Assembly: GCA_022837365.1 (NCBI GenBank)
Contig: JALHHV010000044.1
Coordinates: forward strand, 1 to 8,419
Source: Desulfovibrio sp.
Lineage (GTDB): Bacteria > Desulfobacterota > Desulfovibrionia > Desulfovibrionales > Desulfovibrionaceae
Length of the DNA stretch: 8,419 nucleotides
Direction: 5' to 3'
The notes below the pieces were generated by a model. The model had not been told where the DNA came from. It saw only the letters and a list, made by a program, of their open reading frames with translations, and ran no database searches. Of this stretch, positions 1 to 4,707 are shown piece after piece (within the stretch, counting starts at the first letter, position 1; every line of letters starts with the position of its first letter). Both the position numbers and the translations under genes were made by a program.

Positions 1-16
1 AACGTCGTTTGGTCAC

Positions 17-160
17 AGGGGCGCGCCGAATGAGGTTTTTCGTTCGTTGGCAAGGACAACGAGCATGCCACGGAGGGAGTATACTTTTGTGGTATTCGAC
101 CGGAGTGGCAGGCGAAGTTGGACGTAGCCAATGGGCGAAAGGACCATTCGGCGCGTCCCT
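17..160. repeat. 144-bp non-coding element framed by a 16-bp inverted repeat
   Basis: Positions 17-32 (AGGGGCGCGCCGAATG) pair with 145-160 (CATTCGGCGCGTCCCT). Fifteen of 16 positions are Watson-Crick and the other is a G-T wobble. The right arm runs into the TAG stop codon (159-161) of the PHP gene. Inside lies a second hairpin, 42-49 with 57-64 (one G-T pair) and a 7-nt loop. No credible coding sequence lies between 1 and 158. It could be a transcript-end structure for the PHP gene or a small MITE/REP-like repeat. There is no T-run after either arm in the reading direction of the PHP gene, so it is not a textbook terminator. No target-site duplication is evident, because the flanks are themselves part of the symmetry. 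Confidence 0.5.
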
Positions 161-983
161 AGAACGGCCTTTGATGCATCACGCCCTTCTGGAACCACAC
201 GCTGTGCGTGTAGCCGAAGCGGCGGGCGTATTCCTCCAGCTGGTCGAAGCCCCAGGCCACGGTGGAGGTGCAGTGCGCGTCCGAGCCGAAGGTGATGGGC
301 AGTTCCAGTTCGCGGGCCATCTCCATGATGGCGGGGCAGGGGTAGATTTCCTTGCACAGCTTGCGCAGCCCGGCCGAGGAGATTTCCATGGCCATGCCCG
401 CCGCGCGCAGGGTGGCCAGGGCGTCGCGCACCCGCTGGCGCGATTCGGGGCGCTCCAGCCATTCGTGGAAGGCATCCACCGCGAATATCTTGATGATGTC
501 CGGGTGGGCGGCGATGTTGAACATGCCCGACGCCCCCATGCGGCGCAGGCTGTCGAAGTAGCGCACGAAGGCGTCGTGGGCCTGCTCTGGCGAAAGATCC
601 TTCCAGTCGTCCACGGTGCAGTCGAAGCCCCAGGTGCCCAGAAAATGGATGCCCCCGATGATGTAGTCGAAGGGGTAGCGGTGGATGGTTTCCGCCGTGA
701 ACGGCTCCTGCCCCGGCAGCCAGTCCATTTCCAGGCCCAGCAGCACGGTGCGGCCGTCCTGCCGTGCATCGGCCAGGGCGCGCACCTCGTCCACGTAGCG
801 GGGGAAGCCCGCCGTCAGCTTGTCGCGGTAGTCCTTGGGATAGGAATAGGCGAGAGGACGGGGCGAGTGTTCGGAAAAGCCGAAGATTTCCATGCCGCGA
901 TCCATGGCGGTGGCGAACATCTCTTCCACGGTGGCCTGCCCGTGGGAATGGCTGGTGTGGGCGTGCAGATCGACGGTGATCAC
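159..983 (-). CDS. PHP-domain phosphoesterase, histidinol-phosphatase (HisK/HisJ) type
   Basis: A 274-aa protein forming one PHP domain, a TIM-barrel-like metal-dependent phosphoesterase fold. The metal-ligand motifs are all present in order: His7-x-His9 in the N-terminal strand (DLHAHTSHSHG), His14, Glu38-His39 (FSEHS), Glu85 (GLEMDW), His113 (GGIHF), His160-Pro-Asp162, and Asp235-x-His237 (GSDAH). Length and motif order fit the histidinol-phosphate phosphatase family, which releases phosphate from L-histidinol phosphate in histidine synthesis. No other his gene is nearby, so the true substrate may differ. It is predicted to be cytosolic, with no signal peptide or membrane segment. The start is GTG at 983; the nearby ATG at 996-994 is out of frame and stops after five codons. 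No good Shine-Dalgarno is visible, and a GC hairpin (1000-1021) sits just upstream. It follows the ComFB-like gene by 81 nt and is probably co-transcribed. The family call is firm; the substrate is inferred. Confidence 0.92.
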   Translation of the reverse strand: MITVDLHAHTSHSHGQATVEEMFATAMDRGMEIFGFSEHSPRPLAYSYPKDYRDKLTAGFPRYVDEVRALADARQDGRTVLLGLEMDWLPGQEPFTAETIHRYPFDYIIGGIHFLGTWGFDCTVDDWKDLSPEQAHDAFVRYFDSLRRMGASGMFNIAAHPDIIKIFAVDAFHEWLERPESRQRVRDALATLRAAGMAMEISSAGLRKLCKEIYPCPAIMEMARELELPITFGSDAHCTSTVAWGFDQLEEYARRFGYTHSVWFQKGVMHQRPF

Positions 984-999
984 GGCGGTGTGTCCATGG

Positions 1000-1021
1000 C
1001 CGCCCCGCGGTGCCGGGGCGG
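1000..1021 (-). promoter_or_regulatory. Hairpin just upstream of the PHP GTG start
   Basis: CCGCCCCG (1000-1007) pairs perfectly with CGGGGCGG (1014-1021) over an 8-bp stem with a 6-nt loop, ending 16 nt before the GTG at 983. The only G-rich stretch that could act as ribosome-binding site lies in or beside the 3' arm in the transcript. The structure might therefore limit translation of the downstream gene. A 12-bp perfect palindrome (CCGTCCGGACGG, 1036-1047) lies between it and the ComFB-like stop codon. No function is demonstrated. Confidence 0.35.
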
Positions 1022-1064
1022 GTTGCGGTGAAAGGCCGTCCGGACGGAGCGGGCGGGCGGCGGA

Positions 1065-1355
1065 TTATTCCTTGGGACGTTCCATGACCCGCACGAAGGC
1101 GTTGCGCACGGCCTCGACGATCTGGTCGTCGCGCACCGGGTCGCGCAGCACGATGGTGCCGGTCTGGGCGTAGCGCGGGGCCAGGTTGTTCAGCGCCAGC
1201 GCGTAGATGTCCTGGATGTCCTTGGGGTCGGGGGTGTACACGGGGGGCTCGCGCAGCACCTGCTCGATGGCCTTGATGACCCGCAGTTCGTTGCGGTTGC
1301 GGATGTCGGTCAGGTCGATGTCGCCGATGCGGTACTTCTCGCGTCTGGGCGCCAT
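1065..1355 (-). CDS. Small ComFB-family protein (late competence development / c-di-GMP receptor family)
   Basis: A 96-aa, charged, probably cytosolic protein. The middle part (about residues 47-63, with ALALNNLAPRY) matches the hallmark of the ComFB family, in which an 'ALN.L.P.Y' segment follows an alpha-helical region. The upstream helix (about 19-36) and the downstream helix (about 76-93) also fit. ComFB is named from the Bacillus comF operon. Cyanobacterial members have been reported as cyclic-di-GMP receptors (known of the family, not seen here). This copy has no cysteine, so the zinc-binding cysteines described for Bacillus ComFB are absent. The ATG at 1355 has an excellent Shine-Dalgarno, AGGAGG at 1363-1368, with a 7-nt spacer, which settles the start; the frame stays open far upstream only by overlap with nfnB. 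A promoter of its own is visible at 1439-1467. It is followed by the PHP gene 81 nt downstream. Confidence 0.85.
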   Translation of the reverse strand: MAPRREKYRIGDIDLTDIRNRNELRVIKAIEQVLREPPVYTPDPKDIQDIYALALNNLAPRYAQTGTIVLRDPVRDDQIVEAVRNAFVRVMERPKE

Positions 1356-1391
1356 GGGCGGGCCTCCTGCGGGGGGGGATGGGTGTCCGGT

Positions 1392-1433
1392 GGCGGGGCT
1401 GGCCCCTCGCCATGCGGGCGGCGCGTGCCGCCC
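1392..1433 (-). promoter_or_regulatory. Structured 5' leader of the ComFB-like gene
   Basis: Two hairpins occupy the predicted leader. The first, at the predicted RNA 5' end, is GGGCGGC (1416-1422) paired with GCCGCCC (1427-1433) around a 4-nt loop. The second is GGGG (1395-1398) with CCCC (1403-1406), extended by GGC/GCC at 1392-1394 and 1409-1411. They lie between the predicted promoter and the AGGAGG at 1363-1368. They could stabilise the mRNA or affect ribosome loading. High GC makes chance hairpins common here. Confidence 0.3.
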
Positions 1434-1438
1434 CGAAG

Positions 1439-1467
1439 AACATAGCAACGGCGCGGGCCGCTCGCAA
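1439..1467 (-). promoter_or_regulatory. Candidate sigma70-type promoter for comFB-PHP
   Basis: On the minus strand TTGCGA (1467-1462, 4/6 to the -35 consensus) and TATGTT (1444-1439, 4/6 to the -10 consensus) are separated by exactly 17 nt. Transcription would start near 1432, about 76 nt before the ComFB-like ATG. It lies between the nfnB-side hairpin and the gene, as expected for a separate transcription unit. Found by eye only. Confidence 0.45.
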
Positions 1468-1495
1468 GCATGCGTGCCGTACGCCGCATGTGAAA

Positions 1496-1534
1496 CCGCC
1501 GCCCCTCCGGCCCGTGCGGGCGGAAGGGCGGCGG
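1496..1534 (-). terminator. Strong GC hairpin after nfnB, likely terminator
   Basis: A near-perfect foldback. Nine GC pairs (CCGCCGCCC, 1496-1504, with GGGCGGCGG, 1526-1534) are followed by one mismatch, four pairs (1506-1509 with 1521-1524), another mismatch and two pairs before the apex. It begins 46 nt after the nfnB stop codon. On the minus strand it is followed by TTTCACA, only a short U-run, so it may be a weak intrinsic terminator, an mRNA-stabilising 3' end or a partial read-through site. The promoter candidate for the next gene lies directly beyond it. Confidence 0.6.
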
Positions 1535-1579
1535 CGTGCGTTTCGTGCGGGCGAAGGGGCGGGCCGGTGGATGCCGGTG

Positions 1580-3025
1580 CTAGCCGTCGCCCTGGATGCG
1601 GCGGCGAATTTCCTTGGCCGCCCTGCGGCCCGCGCCCATGGCCAGGATGACCGTGGCCGCGCCGGTGACGATGTCGCCCCCGGCGAACACGTTGGGGATG
1701 GAGGTCTCGCCGGTTTCCTCGTCCACCTCGATGTAGCCGCGCCTGCTCAGCTTCAGCTGCGGCGTGGCTTCCAGCAGGATGGGGTTGGGCCGGGTGCCCA
1801 CGGCGATGATGGCGAGGTCGGTGGGCAGGTCGTAGGTGTCGCCTTCCACCGGCACCGGGCTGCGGCGGCCCGAGGCGTCCGGCTCGCCAAGCCGCATGCG
1901 TTGCAGGGTCACGCCGGTCAGGCGGCCCATCTCGTCGCCGTGGAAGGTCACGGGATTGGCCAGCAGTTCCAGGATCACGCCCTCTTCCTCGGCGTGTTCC
2001 AATTCCTCGTGCCGGGCGGGCAGTTCGTCGCGGGTGCGGCGGTAGACGATGCGCACCGATTCCGCGCCCAGGCGCTGGGCAGTGCGCGCCGCGTCCATGG
2101 CCACGTTGCCGCCGCCGTACACGGTGACGTTGCGGCCCTGGTAGACCGGGGTGTCGTAGTCCGGAAACGCGTAGGCCCGGCCCAGGTTGACGCGGGTAAG
2201 GTATTCGTTGGCGGAAAACACCCCGGTCAGGTTTTCGCCGGGGATGCCGAGAAAGCGCGGCAGGCCCGCGCCCACGCCGATGAACACGGCGCGGTAGCCT
2301 TCCGCGAACAGGTCGTCCACCGAGAAGGTGCGGCCGCCCACCCAGTTGGTGACGAAATCCACCTCCTGGGTGCGCAGGGCCTGCACTTCCTTTTCCACGA
2401 TGGCCGATTTGGGCAGGCGGAATTCGGGAATGCCGTACACCAGCACCCCGCCGACCTCGTGCAGGGCCTCGAACACGGTCACCTTGATCCCGCGCGAGGA
2501 CAGGTACCCCGCCACGGTCAGGCTGGCCGGGCCGCTGCCGATGCAGGCCACGCGCAGGTCCGGGTCCACCGCCGGGCAGGTCAGCTTGGCCGAAAGATAG
2601 TTGCAGGCGTCGAGGGCCATGTAGGTGTCGGCCACGTAGCGCTCCAGGCGGCCGATGGCCACGGGCTGGCCCTTGGCGTTCAGCACGCAGGCGCCCTCGC
2701 ACTGGTTTTCCTGCGGGCACACCCGGCCGCACACGGAGGGCAGGCTGTTGGTGGACTTGATGGTGCGGTACGCGCCCTCAAGGTCGCCCTTGGCAAGCTG
2801 GCCGATGAAGTCCTTGATGGGCACTTCCACCGGGCAGCCCTTGACGCACTTGGGGTTCTTGCATTGCAGGCAGCGTTTGGCCTCTTCCGTGGCCATCTGC
2901 TGCGTGTAGCCCAGGGCCACCTCGTCGAAGTTGCGGATGCGTTCCCCGGCGGGCTGGCAGGGCATGTCCACGCGCGGGGCGATTTTCCTGCCCCCGGCGG
3001 GCTTGCGTTCGGCGGTCGCGCTCAT
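1580..3025 (-). CDS. nfnB: NfnB, NADPH-binding large subunit of NADH-dependent ferredoxin:NADP+ oxidoreductase
   Basis: A 481-aa iron-sulfur flavoprotein of the glutamate-synthase small-chain type. The N-terminal Fe-S domain (about 30-140) carries Cys52, 55, 60 and 64 (CLQCKNPKCVKGCP) and Cys99, 103, 109 and 113 (CGRVCPQENQCEGAC), for two [4Fe-4S] clusters. An FAD motif follows at 161-170 (CIGSGPASLT), a nucleotide (NADPH) motif at 302-313 (VYGGGNVAMDAA), and the second FAD signature at 445-470 (NVFAGGD ... MGAG). Length and motifs also fit GltD or sulfide dehydrogenase subunit A, the older names. The upstream partner (NfnA) and the absence of a glutamate-synthase large subunit favour NfnB. 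With NfnA it couples NADPH oxidation to reduction of NAD+ and ferredoxin, or the reverse, by flavin-based electron bifurcation (known of the family). The ATG at 3025 is 4 nt after the nfnA stop, with a G-rich Shine-Dalgarno (GGGGGAG, 3042-3036) inside nfnA, suggesting translational coupling. Glu106 in CPQE is a candidate non-cysteine cluster ligand. Confidence 0.95.
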   Translation of the reverse strand: MSATAERKPAGGRKIAPRVDMPCQPAGERIRNFDEVALGYTQQMATEEAKRCLQCKNPKCVKGCPVEVPIKDFIGQLAKGDLEGAYRTIKSTNSLPSVCGRVCPQENQCEGACVLNAKGQPVAIGRLERYVADTYMALDACNYLSAKLTCPAVDPDLRVACIGSGPASLTVAGYLSSRGIKVTVFEALHEVGGVLVYGIPEFRLPKSAIVEKEVQALRTQEVDFVTNWVGGRTFSVDDLFAEGYRAVFIGVGAGLPRFLGIPGENLTGVFSANEYLTRVNLGRAYAFPDYDTPVYQGRNVTVYGGGNVAMDAARTAQRLGAESVRIVYRRTRDELPARHEELEHAEEEGVILELLANPVTFHGDEMGRLTGVTLQRMRLGEPDASGRRSPVPVEGDTYDLPTDLAIIAVGTRPNPILLEATPQLKLSRRGYIEVDEETGETSIPNVFAGGDIVTGAATVILAMGAGRRAAKEIRRRIQGDG

Positions 3026-3029
3026 GGCG

Positions 3030-3878
3030 TTATTTCTCCCCCGCGCAGGTACACTTGCAGTGGTGGTCGTACGATGCCTTCTCCTGCGGCTTGAAGGCCG
3101 CCAGGCGCTGGCGCAGTTCGTTGAAGTCCACCTTGTGGCCGTCGAATTCGGGGCCGTCCACGCAGGCGAAGCGGGTTTCGCCGCCCACGCTCACGCGGCA
3201 CGCGCCGCACATGCCGATGCCGTCCACCATGATGGAGTTCAGGCTGACCGTGGTCTTCACGCCGAAGGGCTCGGTGGTTTTCGCCACCGCCGCCATCATG
3301 GGCACGGGGCCCACGGCCACCACCTCGGACACGGTCTTGTCCGTTTTCAGCCGCTGGCGCAGCAGGTCGGTGACCAGCCCCTTGTGGCCGAAGCTGCCGT
3401 CGTCGGTGGACACGAGCACCTCGGGGCAGAAGGACGAAAGTTCGTCGTAGAACAGCAGCAGGTCCTTGCTGCGCGCGCCGATGACCGCCACCACGTGGTT
3501 ACCCGCCTTGTGGTGCCCCTTGGCGATGTGGTGCATGGCCGCGATGCCCGTGCCGCCGCCCACGCAGATGACCGTGCCCGCCTTCTCGATGTGTGTGGGC
3601 TTTCCCAGCGGGCCGCACAGGTCGAGGATGGAATCGCCCGCGTCCAGGGTTTCCAGCAGGGCGGTGGACTTGCCCATGACCAGGTAGACGATGGTGATGG
3701 TGCCGCGTTCGGGGTCGGCGTCGGCGATGGTGAGCGGGATGCGTTCGCCCTTTTCGCAGACGCGCAGGATGACGAAATTGCCCGGCTGCGCCTTTTTGGC
3801 GATGTGCGGCGCGTCGATGACCAGCTTGCTGGTCTGGCCGGGGATCAGGCGCTCTTTTTCCAGTATCTTGCAGGGCAT
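3030..3878 (-). CDS. nfnA: NfnA, NAD(H)-binding small subunit of NADH-dependent ferredoxin:NADP+ oxidoreductase
   Basis: A 282-aa ferredoxin-NADP reductase-fold protein resembling the electron-transfer subunit of dihydroorotate dehydrogenase (PyrK) and sulfide dehydrogenase subunit B. The order is: a beta-barrel FAD domain with the FAD motif RIPLTIAD (46-53); an NAD(H) domain with ICVGGGTGIAAMHH (104-117) and VGPVPMMAAV (189-198); then a [2Fe-2S] segment with Cys224, Cys227 and Cys239. In PyrK a fourth cysteine precedes these. Here the corresponding residue is Asp219 (MVDGIGMCGAC), the Asp/three-Cys ligation reported for Nfn structures, which favours NfnA over PyrK. The C-terminus ends in a short His/Cys tail (DHHCKCTCAGEK) with Cys274, 276 and 278. 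The ATG at 3878 is chosen because a purine-rich Shine-Dalgarno (AAGGAAGGAAG) ends about 7 nt upstream. The frame is open to 3998, but that part is repeat-rich leader. It is the first gene of the nfnAB unit. Confidence 0.94.
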   Translation of the reverse strand: MPCKILEKERLIPGQTSKLVIDAPHIAKKAQPGNFVILRVCEKGERIPLTIADADPERGTITIVYLVMGKSTALLETLDAGDSILDLCGPLGKPTHIEKAGTVICVGGGTGIAAMHHIAKGHHKAGNHVVAVIGARSKDLLLFYDELSSFCPEVLVSTDDGSFGHKGLVTDLLRQRLKTDKTVSEVVAVGPVPMMAAVAKTTEPFGVKTTVSLNSIMVDGIGMCGACRVSVGGETRFACVDGPEFDGHKVDFNELRQRLAAFKPQEKASYDHHCKCTCAGEK

Positions 3879-3914
3879 GCGCGTGCTTCCTTCCTTGCGG
3901 GGATTGGCGGATGA

Positions 3915-4022
3915 CGGTTGCCGGGGCGCCGCGCGGGAACGGCCGCAACCGGCTGAACGGTCAGCGACCTTCGTAAGTTCTGCGCCCGCGCAATGCAAGA
4001 AAAATGCGGGTTGCGCGGGCGC
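3915..4022 (-). promoter_or_regulatory. Two hairpins in the putative nfnA leader
   Basis: The far hairpin is a perfect 12-bp inverted repeat, GCGCCCGCGCAA (3982-3993) with TTGCGCGGGCGC (4011-4022), enclosing a 17-nt A-rich loop. The near hairpin pairs CGGTTGC (3915-3921) with GCAACCG (3945-3951). A small dyad GGTC-agc-GACC (3959-3969) lies between them. If nfnA transcription starts in the AT-rich island at about 4033, both hairpins lie in a leader of about 155 nt. They could be an attenuator, an mRNA-stability element or, for the 12-bp repeat, a protein-binding operator. Neither is followed by a U-run on the minus strand. Confidence 0.4.
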
Positions 4023-4050
4023 GAATACGTATGTAAATTACTGTATCAGA
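4011..4050. promoter_or_regulatory. AT-rich island with possible divergent promoters
   Basis: About 4023-4050 is a clearly AT-rich island in a GC-rich window, between two divergent genes. Plus strand: TTGCGC (4011-4016), 17 nt, TAAATT (4034-4039), a weak promoter that would serve the 155-aa gene. Minus strand: an extended -10 pattern, TG-A-TACAGT (4048-4040), that would serve nfnA; no -35 match is visible. Short palindromes ATACGTAT (4025-4032) and GTAAATTAC (4033-4041) lie in the island and could be regulator contacts. No known operator consensus was recognised. Confidence 0.3.
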
Positions 4051-4109
4051 CCAGCAGCGCATTGCGGCGCGCACGGCACCAGTTGCCCAATATCTGCCAG
4101 GGACCGGCC

Positions 4110-4577
4110 ATGGACATCGGCGACGCAACCTCGTCACGCGGCCTTGCCGCGTACAGCCGCGCACTGACCCGCGATGCGGGCGATGCGCTGGGGCTGCTTG
4201 CCGCCAAACGCACGAAGACGGCCTTTTCCCTTGGCCCGCTGACGGTCAGCTACGAGACCGAAACCGCCCCCACCGCGGAGGACGCGGCCGTACAGGCCGC
4301 CGAATCGCTGCAACGGATGCGGGCCTTCAATTTCGCCGACAGCCTGCAAACGCAGCAACTGCTGGCGGAACTGACGCCCGCCGATGCCTTGGCGCAGCCC
4401 TCCGCCCCCACGGCGCAACTCGATGGCGGGACTGGCGGGATTGCCGGAACTGGCGGCGCGCAGGCCGCGCTGGCCGGAGAGGCCGCCCCCACCCGCACCC
4501 CCGCCGCTGGCGCGCGCGCCTATGCCCGTTCCGCCTCGCTGGTGGAGCGTTCGCCCATGATCCAGGCCGACGTGTAG
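4110..4577 (+). CDS. Unrecognised 155-aa protein
   Basis: I do not recognise a family. The N-terminal half (1-95) looks like a folded, mixed domain: a helix at about 10-33, a short strand-like segment FSLGPLTVSYET (39-50), then helices at about 57-88 ending in LQTQQLLAEL. The second half (about 90-145) is rich in Ala, Pro, Gly and Thr and is probably disordered. It contains GGTGGIAGTGG at 106-116 and ends with a short charged stretch. There is no cysteine, signal peptide or membrane segment. The ATG at 4110 is preferred over an open extension to 3993, because AGGGA (4099-4103) sits 6 nt upstream as Shine-Dalgarno and the extension overlaps the leader hairpin. It stands alone: divergent from nfnA and convergent with the GH57 gene. 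Codon use is typical of the neighbours (GC-rich third positions), which supports a real gene. Confidence 0.72.
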   Translation: MDIGDATSSRGLAAYSRALTRDAGDALGLLAAKRTKTAFSLGPLTVSYETETAPTAEDAAVQAAESLQRMRAFNFADSLQTQQLLAELTPADALAQPSAPTAQLDGGTGGIAGTGGAQAALAGEAAPTRTPAAGARAYARSASLVERSPMIQADV

Positions 4578-4609
4578 GGGCGACTTGCCCTTGTCATGGG
4601 CTGCGTCGC

Positions 4610-4639
4610 TTTATTCTGCAATTGACATTCGTTATCAAT
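4610..4639 (-). promoter_or_regulatory. Fur-box-like palindrome overlapping a possible minus-strand promoter
   Basis: The 15-mer TGACATTCGTTATCA (4623-4637) matches the 7-1-7 Fur-box consensus TGATAATnATTATCA at 11 of 14 positions; the outer bases extend it to ATTGA...TCAAT. On the minus strand TTGATA (4638-4633, 5/6 to -35), 17 nt and AATAAA (4615-4610, 4/6 to -10) form a promoter-like pair overlapping the palindrome. A transcript would start near 4603 and run antisense into the 155-aa gene. Both neighbouring genes end here, so neither is an obvious target. It could be a chance match in an AT-rich patch. Confidence 0.3.
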
Positions 4640-4649
4640 CGAGCCACAA

Positions 4650-4682
4650 CGGCCTTGGCGCACGCATGGTGCCCCAAGGCCG
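4650..4682. terminator. Convergent bidirectional terminator-like hairpin
   Basis: CGGCCTTGG (4650-4658) pairs perfectly with CCAAGGCCG (4674-4682). After one mismatch, four more pairs (4660-4663 with 4669-4672) close a 5-nt loop. It sits between the stop codons of the 155-aa gene (4577) and the GH57 gene (4708), which converge. ACAAC/GTTGT (4646-4650 and 4687-4691) could extend the stem with a bulge. No strong T-run follows on either side, so its efficiency is uncertain. Confidence 0.55.
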
Positions 4683-4707
4683 CTCCGTTGTCCGGCGAAA
4701 GGATACG

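Noticed and set aside
13..1467. A 484-codon minus-strand frame spanning the PHP and ComFB-like genes
   Set aside because: The sequence is Arg/Pro/His-rich in a shifted frame. The two real genes in their own frames have clear motifs and starts.
1065..2732. A long extension of the ComFB-like gene upstream to 2732
   Set aside because: The frame stays open only because it overlaps nfnB in another frame. The added part is Arg/Pro/Gly-rich noise, and AGGAGG fixes the start at 1355.
1379..3094. A 571-codon plus-strand frame opposite nfnB and beyond
   Set aside because: Low-complexity translation (Ala/Gly/His/Val) without domains; nfnB on the minus strand explains the whole region.
3879..3998. A 40-residue N-terminal extension of NfnA
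   Set aside because: It lacks family similarity, overlaps the leader hairpins, and a strong Shine-Dalgarno precedes the ATG at 3878.
4622..4650. Plus-strand promoter from the TTGACA at 4622-4627
   Set aside because: A perfect -35 hexamer, but the sequence 16-18 nt downstream (CACAAC region) has no -10 resemblance and no gene follows on that strand.
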